Positions 1 through 8,651 of a DNA stretch of 64,000 nucleotides are shown here, in pieces. Where the stretch lies: contig NZ_NFIT01000007.1 in assembly GCF_002159495.1 (NCBI RefSeq), forward strand, positions 1 through 64,000, given 5' to 3'. The notes beneath the pieces are model-generated. The model saw only the letters and a list, made by a program, of their open reading frames with translations, was not told where the DNA came from and did not search any database. Numbering within the stretch: position 1 is the first letter of the stretch; each line of letters opens with the position of its first letter. This DNA is from Olsenella sp. An293. Lineage in GTDB: Bacteria > Actinomycetota > Coriobacteriia > Coriobacteriales > Atopobiaceae. The translations under genes were made by a program, and so were the position numbers.

Positions 1-3000
1 GGCCGCCTGCTCGCGGGTGAGCTCCCCGGCGGGCGCGAAGGACCCGTCGCCGTTGCCGTTGAAGATCCCCTCCGCCAGCGACCAGGCCACGGGCCCGGTG
101 TACCACTCGCCGGCGGGCACGTCGGCCGGCAGCGCGGACTCGTCGACCTCGAGCGCGGGCTTGCCCGCGGCGTTCCAGAGCACCGCCGCGGCCTCGGAGC
201 GCGTCACGAAGCGGTCGGGCCCGAAGGTCCCGTCTCCGTAGCCGGTCATGACGCCGCCCGAGATCGCCCAGTCCACGGCCGCGTGGTACCACTGGGACTG
301 GTCCACGTCCGGGTAGGGCTCGCTCGGGCAGAGCGCGCCGCCGTCGCAGGCGAAGGTCACCCTCACGGTGACGTCACCGCCCGGCATCTCGAACGTCCAG
401 GTGCCGTTGTCGTTGGGCGTGACCTCGACCTCGTTGCCCTTCTCGTCCACGACCGTCACGGACGAGACCTGCTTGCCGGCATCCGGCGTCGCCGTCACGG
501 TGACCTCGGAGTCCTCGGGCGCGCGGTCCTTGTCGACCTGCGCGGAGCCGCCCGCGGTCTGCTCGACCTCGATGGCGTGGGAGGGCTTGGTCTGGCCGCC
601 GGACGAGCCGCCGCCACCCGGCTTGGGGCCGGTGATGGATGCGGTGGCGGTTGCGTTGGCAGTGAGGCTGTCCTCCTCAAAGGTGTAGTTCTTCGAGAAC
701 GGGCCGTCCTCGCGCAGCGTCACCGTCACGGTGACCCGCTTGTTCTCTCCCGAGTCAGAGTCCAAGAAGGACGCGGTGGCCGTGTAGTCCTCGCCCAGCG
801 TCAGGCTCTCGCCCTCCACCAGGCCGTCGAAGGTCACGGACACGACCTCGGCCGTGGTGGTGCCGTCGTTGGCCTTGTTCTTGACGGTCACGTCGTCGAT
901 GGTGATGGGTCGCTTAGAGATGGTGCCGGTTGCCGTGGAGAAGAACGTCGACGTCGGGCTTTTTTCGTCGCCGACGATCTCGTAGTTCCAGGCGGCGGAG
1001 TTCAGGTAGGCAAAGTATCCGTCGTAATTGCCTCCACTGACTTCTTCTTCAAACTTCTCAAGGACCTTCTCGGCAGTCCTCGGGACCGTCCAACTAAACG
1101 TACCGGTAATTGCCTGCTTGCCGGCATTGGGTGATTCATAGTTGAGGCCTGTAAGTGTGTAGTCATCGTTTTTGAGCTTCAGGTCGTCGAGCTGATCATC
1201 GAACACAGGCGTGACATCATCGGTGGGAAGCGTTGTCGTGCCGTCGTAAACCTTGTCGGCACCCATAATGGACGTCACGGTGACGGGGTGCCGCGTCACG
1301 GCATTCATCTGGTCGCCGTTCTCATCCAGACACGGGACCTTGAACACGCCGTCGGTATCTTCGCGGACGCGGCTGAAGTCAAAGCCCTCGTCGTCGTCCG
1401 GCCACTGCTGGATGGTCCCGCTCACGATATAGATGCCAAGCTCAGCAGCTTTATATGGATAGTTTGGAATCGCCCCATTCATAGGATCGGCAAGCGAGAC
1501 GTCGGTCAACGTAAAGCCGGCATCAACCGGAATCCTCACGCGATCGCTCTGGCCGGAGGCCTTGAAGAACAGGGCTTCCACCTCGATGGTGTCCGTCCCG
1601 TCGTAGTGGCGCGGCGTCACCTGCGCCCCCTCCAGTTTAGTTAACGTGCTCGCGACGATGCCGGGGTTTGCCGTGGCCTTCACGCCACCCTCGGGTAAGT
1701 TGACTCCCACGACGTCCTTCAGCGAGGTAATCTTAAGGTTCTTCTCGTTCACCTCGGCGCTTTTGAACACGGCTTCGCCGTTCACGCCGGTCAGCGTCAT
1801 GGAGTATCGGCCATCATCAGTCTGCTTGGTGATGGTGATTCTCTTACCCTCAAATTTATAGTCTGGGGAGCCGTCATAGGGCTTCGACGCCCAGATGGTA
1901 ACCGTATAGCTGTCATCAAGCTTCAGCGGCTCGATGACGAGCTTGCCCTGCTTCTCCGCAGCCGCGTAGAGGTCCTCGGTAACCGGGTCGACGCTCTTGG
2001 GAATCGTAAAGAGCACATCATACGTACCGGGCAGCTTGGGATCCTCGTTACGGTAATTCCACTCGATCCAGTCGTCCCCCGGACCCGCCGGCTTCCACTT
2101 CTTCGTAATGGTAATGCCCGTCGTGACCGGGTCCTCCCCTCGTTTCACCGTCGCGTCATACTCTGTGTGGGCCACATCTTGGCCGTCATAGGTCAGCGTC
2201 AAGGTTTCTGCAGACACCGTGTACTGCTTGATATTGGTTTTTGGGATGATGCGCCAGACGCCGTCAACGTTTCCGGAACCCTCACTCTTCACGAAGTACG
2301 TGACGCAATTGTCCGGGAGCGGGACCCCCAGGAATCGCTGCTGGCTTTCGCTTGGGTACTCCACTATGTCAGGCTTACCGTAATCCCTGCTGTTATACTG
2401 GCTCAACACCCAGCGTCCTCCGGTGATGCTCGTCTCCTCGCCGCCGCGGGACTGCCCGTAGGTCGCAAGCTGGAGGTATTTCGCATCGCTGTCTGACTTG
2501 GCAATGTCAAACCTCCCGCCCGATACGGAGATGCCCGTGCAGGTTGCATCGGTATTCGCAGTTCCGATTACAGGAGCACCTTCCCAAATGCTGCTGCGAG
2601 GCATGTAGCCAAAATTCACCGTACCGTCACTGATGTCGATGCCATAGACGTTGCCCTCGGTCGATCCTAGGAACGGATACGCTTTGGTGCTCGACTCATA
2701 AGCACAAGTAAGCGTCACAGTTCCACTAGTAATGTTGATATTGGACACGTCACCCTTGACGCTTCCGATGCCGGGGCCACCATTTATGTTCACCGTACCT
2801 CCGGTCACGGAGATATCAGAAACGTCTCCCGTGACCGAGCCCACGCCGGGATATGCCCGGCGCAGATCACTCATAGTGACGTCAGCACCATCGAAGGAGA
2901 TGTCGGTGACTATACCGTCGTAGTCGCCGATGGCGGGAGCATAGTACCCTCCGCCGATGTCATAGGCGCCGGAGACGAAGTGTATGTCCGAGCCGCGAAC

Positions 3001-3571
3001 CCCCATGACTTTGGCCATTGTCATGGTGTCAAAGTTAACCCTCAGGCTACCCGTGCCGTTAAAGGTCAGCCTCGCCGGAGAGACGACCTCGACGACGCCA
3101 AACGTGCCCTCGATCTCCTCGTTCACCCCAGGATTGATCATGAACCGGTTTTCCTGCTCTCCAACAGGAGAGAGGGTCACATTGCCAGACTCCACGGTAA
3201 CAATAGGAGACAGTGAGTTTTTATCTCTTATGAGAAGATTGCAGGAATTGAGAACTACTTTGAGATCCCGCCCGCTTCCCGGGTCAAGAACCAACCTGCC
3301 ATCAACACCATCATAAAGCCCGGTTCCTGCGTCGGGCGTCGACACCGTGACGGTCTTGGTGGTTTTGAGGGTCAGAGTCTTGGTGGGTTCGTCGTACTCA
3401 TAGTCCGTACCCGCGGCGAGCGCCTCGTCGGAAGAAAGAGAAAACGGCCCTATGCGGTGACTGACAGGCTCAGCGGAGGCAGCCCCCCCCCGTCAGCAAA
3501 GTTACGGCGAACGCAACCGTCGCAAAGAGCGCTGCTAACGGTCGAATCCGCACGGTACCGGCAGATACCAT
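1..3571 (-). CDS. SLH/YDG-repeat secreted surface protein, 3' end beyond window, frame broken in G9 tract
   Basis: A large secreted cell-surface protein read leftwards off the window edge, about 1,190 residues visible. ATG at 3571 follows AGGAGG by 5 nt. The first residues form a signal peptide (RPLAALFATVAFAVTLL), but a run of nine G at 3491-3483 puts the frame into a stop (TGA) soon after; with eight G the frame continues through a good cleavage site (AASA before EPVS) and stays open to the edge. Visible parts, N to C: a region rich in 'GDVSxIxITxGTV' beta-type repeats, two YDG-like domains (VYDGTTTL near residue 770, NDGTTTAEV near 900), a Gly-Ser linker, a beta-repeat ending in EMPGGDVTVRV, then SLH domains beginning YPDVDQSQWYHAAVDW near residue 1085 and a second cut by the edge. 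SLH domains usually bind pyruvylated secondary wall polymer. Function of the ectodomain is unknown; adhesion is a guess. Confidence 0.85.
3483..3491. repeat. C9/G9 homopolymer in signal-peptide coding region
   Basis: Nine consecutive C on the plus strand (G on the coding strand) lie about 80 nt inside the SLH-protein gene. The count is one more than the open frame needs, so the gene is 'off' as written. This is either slipped-strand phase variation or a base-calling error at a homopolymer. Confidence 0.8.
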
Positions 3572-3611
3572 TGCATCCTCCTTTTCATCAACGTTCCCAG
3601 GAGCCCCCAGG

Positions 3612-3637
3612 ATTCCTGTAGGAATGTTGAAAGTGTA
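3612..3637 (-). promoter_or_regulatory. putative -10 and inverted repeat upstream of SLH-protein gene
   Basis: On the minus strand a TACACT box (3637-3632) is followed by the inverted repeat ATTCCTnnAGGAAT (3625-3612), some 40 nt before the ATG at 3571. No convincing -35 is visible. The placement just after a possible start point would suit a repressor operator; this is inference. Confidence 0.35.
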
Positions 3638-3741
3638 CTACACCCAGCCGTCGCGACTGACGATTTCCGTCAGCGTTGGCTCTCGCTCTCCCAGAGGAGC
3701 GCGAAGGGCGGCGACCACCCACACCCGCACGAGCACCGCCC

Positions 3742-5046
3742 TCACGCAAGCTCGCCGATAAGGCACGCCGCATAGAGGGGCACGTTTCGCACCGTCTCCG
3801 TGACGCCGAAGTTCCTGCCCGTGACACGCAGCACGTGCGGGCACCCGTACTTCTCTGCAAAGCGCGTCGCGCTCCTTGACCTGACGTGCGTTCCGCTCTT
3901 CACCTCGATCGGGACCACGCCGTCACGCAGCCGCACCACAAACTCAACCTCGTAGGTCGACTGCATCCCCCAGTAATACGGCTTGAGACCCGCCGCCACG
4001 AGCTGCTGCATGACATAGTTCTCCGCCATGCCGCCGCGAAAGCGCGCGCTGCGGTTGCCCGTGTCGCTCAGGTCCGCGGGAGTGGCGTCGTACGCGCTGG
4101 CAAGGAGCCCCGTGTCCGCAACGTACAGCTTGAACGAGGACTCGTTCTCAAAGGACTTGAACGGCGAGACGCCCTCAGAAACCTGCGTGCACTTGCTCAC
4201 GATCCCCGACGCCACGAGCCAGTCGACCGCACTTCCGTAGCGCTCCGCCTTGGCCCCGCTGGCAACGTGGCGCCAGACGAACTTTGTCGACCCGCTCTCC
4301 TTGGCCAGCTGGGCGGGAATGCTCTCCCAGCAAGCGGAGATTTTCGCAGCGTCAACTGCGGTCGCGTACTTCACCATGTCCGCCACGTACGCGGTGCGTA
4401 TGTCGCGCTGCACTCCGGCGGCATCCGCGACGCGACGGGTCCGCGCAAACCTCGCCACCGCCTCGGGCATGCCTCCAACCAGCAGATAGTCCCGGTAGAG
4501 ATCCATGAACCGCTCGTGAAGCGCAAAGGGGGCGCCGTTCGCGAACGAGTCCCTCAGCAAAGAGAAGCCGCGCCCCTCGTCAAGCGCCCAGCAAAACTCC
4601 TCGAAGTCCATGGGGTGCATGTCCAGCATGTCAACGTAGCCAACGGGAAACGACCCCTCGCACGCCACATGAACTCCCAGCAAGCTCCCCGCTGCCACCA
4701 CGTCATACTCGGGGGCGTCGGCGCGAAAGAACTTCAGGGCGGTGATGGCGTTGTCACAGTCTTGAATCTTGTCGAGGAAGAGCAGGGTGGACTCCGGATC
4801 GATGTCACGCCGGAGCAGGGCCTCGAGCGCACGAATGATGACGCGCGGCTCCAAGCTACCCGCAAACGCCGCCTTTGCCTGCGGCTGGCGATAGAAGTCC
4901 ACGTGCACGATCGACTTGTACGAGCGATCGCCAAAGGCCAGAACCGACGTGGTCTTTCCCACCTGACGCGGCCCCATAAGGATCAGGGGCTTGCGATCTG
5001 CGCGCAGCTTCCAGGCATCGAGTGCGCTATCGATCTTGCGTCTCAT
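3742..5046 (-). CDS. AAA+ ATPase with DUF4143 C-terminal domain, Walker B variant
   Basis: 434 residues. Walker A GPRQVGKTT sits at residues 25-33 and the family's downstream 'APEYDVVAAGSLLGV' block (normally sensor region) follows. The C-terminal half has the DUF4143 pattern with 'FRGGMAENYVMQQL' and 'YEVEFVVR...VPIEVKSG', a PD-(D/E)XK-like core. Walker B reads LLFLDKIQD where the family normally has LDEIQ, so the catalytic glutamate is Lys93 (codon AAG, one base from GAG). ATP binding may persist with weak hydrolysis. The start at 5046 is preferred over the ATG at 5106, because it follows GAGAGGGGGC and the longer reading would translate through a palindromic site. Such ATPases are common, often laterally spread, and their biological role is poorly known. 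Confidence 0.85.
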   Translation of the reverse strand: MRRKIDSALDAWKLRADRKPLILMGPRQVGKTTSVLAFGDRSYKSIVHVDFYRQPQAKAAFAGSLEPRVIIRALEALLRRDIDPESTLLFLDKIQDCDNAITALKFFRADAPEYDVVAAGSLLGVHVACEGSFPVGYVDMLDMHPMDFEEFCWALDEGRGFSLLRDSFANGAPFALHERFMDLYRDYLLVGGMPEAVARFARTRRVADAAGVQRDIRTAYVADMVKYATAVDAAKISACWESIPAQLAKESGSTKFVWRHVASGAKAERYGSAVDWLVASGIVSKCTQVSEGVSPFKSFENESSFKLYVADTGLLASAYDATPADLSDTGNRSARFRGGMAENYVMQQLVAAGLKPYYWGMQSTYEVEFVVRLRDGVVPIEVKSGTHVRSRSATRFAEKYGCPHVLRVTGRNFGVTETVRNVPLYAACLIGELA

Positions 5047-5078
5047 GATTGCCCCCTCTCTTGGTTCGCTACAGTATA

Positions 5079-5136
5079 GGAGATTTTTTCTAGAAATAGT
5101 CTCCATGATTGGACACTTTTTCTAGAAAAAATGTCC
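5079..5136. promoter_or_regulatory. tandem 26-bp palindromes (operator-like) at ATPase promoter
   Basis: Two imperfect palindromes share a TTTCTAGAAA-type core: 5079-5104 (GGAGATTTTTTCT half, 2 mismatches in 13) and 5111-5136 (GGACACTTTTTCT half, 1 mismatch in 13). Their centres are 32 bp apart, about three helical turns, and the nearer one ends 33 bp before the ATPase start. AT-rich palindromes in a GC-rich background suggest a dimeric regulator or protein-binding array. The binding protein is unknown; autoregulation by the ATPase is a guess. Confidence 0.6.
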
Positions 5137-5181
5137 GAGACGGGCGTGTCGACGCTGCGAGCAGATGCACTCGTCGCGTAG

Positions 5182-5292
5182 GACGGGCGGGGCGGGGGCA
5201 ACGGCCAGGGCAACCTTGCTCCTCAGCAGACCTGCTCCCGCGCCGAGGCAGCCACGTTCCTGCAGCGCATGGACGAGGCCCGCCTTCTGTAG
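5182..5292 (+). pseudogene. C-terminal fragment of an SLH-type surface protein
   Basis: The plus-strand frame ending at TAG 5290-5292 reads 'GNLAPQQTCSRAEAATFL', then a short tail ending ARLL, which is the typical end of an SLH repeat (T/SRAEAATFLxR). A stop codon lies in frame just upstream (5179-5181) and there is no start or ribosome binding site, so this is a remnant. A strong terminator follows at 5333. The fragment faces away from the neighbouring SLH gene, so an earlier surface-protein gene was probably mostly lost when the ATPase and its palindromes arrived or during rearrangement. Confidence 0.55.
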
Positions 5293-5332
5293 CGGCGACA
5301 AGGCCCCACGCCCTGAAGCTGGCTTGAACTTC

Positions 5333-5380
5333 GGGGGCGGCCGTCTGCGATCATGTGCGGACGGCCGCCCCCTTGTTGTT
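5333..5380 (+). terminator. strong intrinsic terminator
   Basis: Arms GGGGGCGGCCGTC (5333-5345) and GACGGCCGCCCCC (5360-5372) are a perfect 13-bp inverted repeat with a 14-nt loop, followed by TTGTTGTT on the plus strand. It would have ended the gene of which only the SLH fragment remains. Confidence 0.75.
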
Positions 5381-5468
5381 GGGCTTTGAATCCCTGGGGG
5401 TACGTCGGACCTTAGGGGCCTTTTCACCCCTATCTCCACCCATGTGGGCGGGACGCGTATCAAACATG

Positions 5469-5501
5469 AAAAAAGGCCAGAGACCAAAACGGCCTCTGAC
5501 C
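5469..5501 (-). terminator. intrinsic terminator of tRNA-Thr
   Basis: On the minus strand GGTCAGAGGCC, loop GTTTT, GGTCTCTGGCC forms an 11-bp stem with two G-U pairs, directly followed by TTTTTT. It starts 13 nt after the tRNA 3' end. Confidence 0.9.
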
Positions 5502-5513
5502 TGTGCGTTTGGC

Positions 5514-5589
5514 TGGAGCCAGCTACCAGACTCGAACTGGTGACCCCCGCTTTACGAGAGCGGTGCTCTACCAACTGAGCTAAGCTGGC
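5514..5589 (-). tRNA. tRNA-Thr (anticodon CGU)
   Basis: A 76-nt cloverleaf reads 5' GCCAGCT to 3' AGCTGGC, discriminator U, and encoded CCA. The anticodon arm is CCGCT-CTCGTAA-AGCGG, giving anticodon CGU for ACG codons, the expected threonine codon bias in a GC-rich genome. The T arm carries GTTCGAGTC. A promoter lies 17-45 nt upstream and a Rho-independent terminator downstream, so it is transcribed alone. Confidence 0.97.
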
Positions 5590-5605
5590 GTGTCAGCGAA
5601 TAACA

Positions 5606-5634
5606 ACTATACGAGAACCGCTGCCACTGCGCAA
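5606..5634 (-). promoter_or_regulatory. sigma70-type promoter of tRNA-Thr
   Basis: TTGCGC (5634-5629), 17-nt spacer, TATAGT (5611-5606) on the minus strand, about 17 nt before the mature tRNA. Confidence 0.8.
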
Positions 5635-5680
5635 GCACGTTTTTCTTGCCCGCCCCGCCCGCGCGGCGCACCCGCGCCCG

Positions 5681-6871
5681 CTACAGCAGCCGAAGCACGC
5701 CGCGCACGAGCGCCTCGAAGTCCTCAGCGTGCTTCTCGGCCTCGGCGAGCACCGTCTCGTGGCTGACCGCCGGCGCGCCGGACTCGTTGGCCGCCAGCGT
5801 GAGCCCCAGCACGTTCATGCCCAGCGCCCGCGCCATGACGACCTCGCACACCGTGGACATGCCCACGTAGGACACCCCGAGCGTCCGCAGCGCCGCCACC
5901 TCGGCCGGAGTCTCGAAGCACGGGCCCAGCACGCCCGCGTAGACGCCCTCCTCCACGGCGATGCCCAGGTCGTCGGCCACGCCGCGCGCGATGGTGCGCA
6001 GGTAGGGCGAGTAGGCGTCGTTCATGTCCACAAACGGGCTCTCCACGTCGCGCAGACCCTCCCACTCGGCGAGGGGGTTGCGCCCCGTGAGGTTGATCTG
6101 GTCCGTAAGGATGCCCAGACCCGTGTGCGCCTGGCCCGGCACCGCGCCCGTGGCGCACGCAAAGACGACGTCGCGGCAGCCCAGGTGGTGCGCGTGGCGC
6201 ACGAGCGCCGTGACCTCGGCGGCGGAGTAGCCCTGGTAGAGATGGATGCGCCCGGGATAGACCACCACCGGTACGCCGTCGATCGAGCCCACGGTGGCCT
6301 CGAAGCTGTGCCCCGCCACCGGGCGCGCGTCCTGCGGAAATCCCTCGATGTCACGGTAGTCGATGCGGCGGACCGGCCTCACGAGCGAGCCCAGGTGCCC
6401 CAGGCCGCTTCCCAGCACGATGGCGACGGGATGCTCCACGCTCGGCTTGCACGACTTCACGGTATCCTCGGTGACCACGCAGATCCCCTCCTCCTCGAGC
6501 CTGCGGGCAAAGACGCCCTGGCCCGGAACGAGCCTTCCAGAGTAGGTTCCATCGTAGACCAGACCCACCCCGCACGAGGGGCTCTTTGCCTTGAGGACGG
6601 CCAAACGGACCGGCGAGCGTCTCACCGCGTCGAGGCACCGCCGCGCCCCGAGGTCAAACTCCGCGGTCACGTCCCGCCCGTCGGCGAGAAGGACGCGCCC
6701 CCCGAGCTGCTCCGCCGGCGGCCGCGGCACGGGAAGCCCGCTCGCGGTCTCGGGGCACACGCGGACGACGTCGACCTTCTCGGCAAGCTCGAGCACCTCG
6801 GAAACGGGCTTGGAGCCCCCGTCGTAGCGGACGGGGGCTCCCAGCAGGCAGGCGCTTATCGCGACGCGCAT
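5681..6871 (-). CDS. fused DUF523 protein and purine nucleoside phosphorylase
   Basis: 396 residues in two parts. The first ~150 residues are a DUF523 domain: ISACLLG...VRYDGGSK at the start and 'LKAKSPSCGVG' later, with the family's conserved cysteines. The rest is a trimeric-type purine nucleoside phosphorylase (phosphorolysis of inosine/guanosine to base and ribose 1-phosphate): VLGSGLG phosphate loop, GHSF, GRIHLYQGY, ETPAE, GMSTVCEVVMARALG and a late Asn (LAANESG) that usually contacts the purine. PNPs are normally free-standing at 270-290 residues, so the fusion is unusual; no stop or frame change separates the parts. Its ATG overlaps the TGA of the upstream gene (TGATG), so the two are translationally coupled. 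DUF523 has no settled function. Confidence 0.9.
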   Translation of the reverse strand: MRVAISACLLGAPVRYDGGSKPVSEVLELAEKVDVVRVCPETASGLPVPRPPAEQLGGRVLLADGRDVTAEFDLGARRCLDAVRRSPVRLAVLKAKSPSCGVGLVYDGTYSGRLVPGQGVFARRLEEEGICVVTEDTVKSCKPSVEHPVAIVLGSGLGHLGSLVRPVRRIDYRDIEGFPQDARPVAGHSFEATVGSIDGVPVVVYPGRIHLYQGYSAAEVTALVRHAHHLGCRDVVFACATGAVPGQAHTGLGILTDQINLTGRNPLAEWEGLRDVESPFVDMNDAYSPYLRTIARGVADDLGIAVEEGVYAGVLGPCFETPAEVAALRTLGVSYVGMSTVCEVVMARALGMNVLGLTLAANESGAPAVSHETVLAEAEKHAEDFEALVRGVLRLL

Positions 6872-7962
6872 CAGGAGGTCGCCAGGGAGCCGAGCTGGAT
6901 GGTCGCGCCCGCGAGGAGGTTCCTCGTGTAGTCGCTCCACTCGTTGCTCATCTGGGTGTAGGCGTCCTGGTAGGCGCTGTAGGCCACGTTGTAGGCGGCC
7001 TCGGCGGCGGCGTAGGTCGCGGAGTCGTTGGTGATCTCGTAGGTCGAGAGCGTGGCGTAGAAGTCGCCGTCGGTGCGGGCCCAGGTGCCGGCCTCGGAGT
7101 CCCACTCGTCGCCGAGAAGGGCGATGATGTAGCTCGCGTAGTCGGCCGTGGGCGTGTCCTCGGCGCCGTCGGCGGGGGCCGTGGGCTCGGTGGGCTGCTC
7201 GGGGAGCGTGGTCTCGCACACGGAAGCGCGCAGCTTCTCGATGACGACGGACTGGGCGAAGGTGTCGCGCACGGCCTGCTCGTCCATGCCGTAGTAGCTG
7301 GCGATGCTGGCGAGGTCGGAGGTGCCCATCGTCTTCTCGCTGTAGTCGGAGATCTCCTCGTCGCTTGCCGTGAGGCCGCGGGCCTCGGCGTCGTCCAGGA
7401 TGATCCGGTTCTGCGCGTACACGAGCACGTTGGTGGCGGCGGGCACGTTGTAGGTGCCGTCCTCGTTGACGGCGGTGTCCACCGAGGAGCCGCCGAAGGT
7501 CAGCACGTCGCGCGCCGTCACGTTGGTGCGCACGCCGTTGTAGGTGTAGGTGGCGATGGTGCTGTCGAGCTCGTCGGCAGAGAGCGTCGTGCGGCCGTCG
7601 AGCGCGACGGAGCCGCCGCCCGCGCCGCCGAGCAGGAAGAAGCCGGCGAGCACGCCCACGACGAGCGCGCAGACGCAGATGGCGACCCACACGGGCGTGG
7701 AGGGGCCGCGGTGCGCGGGGGCGTCGGCGTCGGCGGCGTCGGCGGCGTCGGCCTCGGCGGGGGCGTCGGCGTCGGCGGCGTCGGCGGGGGCGTCGGCGGG
7801 CTCCGCGGCAGCGGCGCCCGGGGCGGGCGGCGCGCCGGAGCCCTTCTCGGTCTCGGCAGCCTCGGGCTCGACGTCCTTCTCAGCCTTGGCCTCCACGTCC
7901 TTCTCCTCCACCGAGTCCGCGTCCTTCTCGGCCACGTCCTCGATCTTGTCCTCGTCTGCCAT
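6871..7962 (-). CDS. single-pass membrane protein with SurA-N-like extracytoplasmic domain
   Basis: 363 residues. The first ~85 are cytoplasmic, acidic and low-complexity (repeated ADAADADAPAE-type runs), followed by a transmembrane helix (VWVAICVCALVVGVLAGFFLL) near 92-114. The outer part has 'VYAQNRIILDDAEARGL' and 'ISDYSEKTMGTSD', the helical pattern of SurA/PrsA N-terminal chaperone domains, but there is no parvulin PPIase core. A role in folding or envelope homeostasis is inference. GGGGAGACCC precedes the ATG. The repetitive GCC/GAC codons of the N-terminus create long spurious open frames in other phases. Confidence 0.75.
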   Translation of the reverse strand: MADEDKIEDVAEKDADSVEEKDVEAKAEKDVEPEAAETEKGSGAPPAPGAAAAEPADAPADAADADAPAEADAADAADADAPAHRGPSTPVWVAICVCALVVGVLAGFFLLGGAGGGSVALDGRTTLSADELDSTIATYTYNGVRTNVTARDVLTFGGSSVDTAVNEDGTYNVPAATNVLVYAQNRIILDDAEARGLTASDEEISDYSEKTMGTSDLASIASYYGMDEQAVRDTFAQSVVIEKLRASVCETTLPEQPTEPTAPADGAEDTPTADYASYIIALLGDEWDSEAGTWARTDGDFYATLSTYEITNDSATYAAAEAAYNVAYSAYQDAYTQMSNEWSDYTRNLLAGATIQLGSLATS

Positions 7963-8076
7963 GGGTCTCCCCTCACGCTCGGCGCTCCGCGGCGGGCGCG
8001 CCCATCTTGCTTTCAGGCCTTGATTCTACGGCGCGGCACGGCGACGGGGAGCAACCTCCCCCGCCCCTGCACAAAC

Positions 8077-8640
8077 CTATGAGAGAGCTTGAAGGATCTC
8101 TGCCGAGAAGGACTTGATGTAGCCCGTGCCGTTCTCGGCGTCAAACTTCACGCGAGCCGCCAGGGAGCAACGCGTCTGCTCGGAGGCAGCGCCCTGCGCG
8201 AGGCCCAACAGCGCCGTGAGCATGTCGCGGTACTCGGCGTCGCCGTGGTAGCACTGGATCGCCTCGTCGAGCAGCGGCCAGACCTCGTCGGAGCGCTCGG
8301 GCGAGCTCGCGCCGAGGCGGCACAAAAACTCGAAGGCCGCCAGGCGCACCGTGGCCGAGCCGTCGTCGAACAGCGACGCCTCGGCGCCCTCGAAGGCGCC
8401 CGCCACGCGCTCGGCGTCGGTCTGCGCGACGGCCCCGAGGGCGTCGAGGACCTCCCAGCGCGTCTGCGCCTCCGGGCGGAAGAGCGCGTCGATGAGGTCG
8501 TCGGCAAAGGGCGCCACCACGTCGGGGTTGCTGCGCGCGGCCTGGGCGATCGCGTGGGCAACCTCCTGGCGGCGGCGACGGCTCGAGCCGGAGAGCTCCT
8601 CGACCAGGCCCGAGATGTCCGGGGTTTCGATATCCGCCAT
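8077..8640 (-). CDS. HEAT/armadillo-repeat protein
   Basis: 187 residues, entirely alpha-helical repeats: 'DLIDALFRPEAQTRWEVLDAL', 'SATVRLAAFEFLCRLG', 'YRDMLTALLGLAQ' pairs spaced about 40 residues apart. No catalytic motif. HEAT arrays mediate protein contacts; the partner is not identifiable. It starts 11 nt after the stop of the NYN-LOTUS gene and is presumably co-transcribed with it, suggesting an RNA-related role by context only. RBS GGGAGGAAAAAC. Confidence 0.8.
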   Translation of the reverse strand: MADIETPDISGLVEELSGSSRRRRQEVAHAIAQAARSNPDVVAPFADDLIDALFRPEAQTRWEVLDALGAVAQTDAERVAGAFEGAEASLFDDGSATVRLAAFEFLCRLGASSPERSDEVWPLLDEAIQCYHGDAEYRDMLTALLGLAQGAASEQTRCSLAARVKFDAENGTGYIKSFSAEILQALS

Positions 8641-8651
8641 GTTTTTCCTCC

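Noticed and set aside
3886-5079. Plus-strand 397-residue frame over the ATPase gene
   Set aside because: Antisense of the DUF4143 ATPase, rich in His/Arg/Leu without domain character; no RBS.
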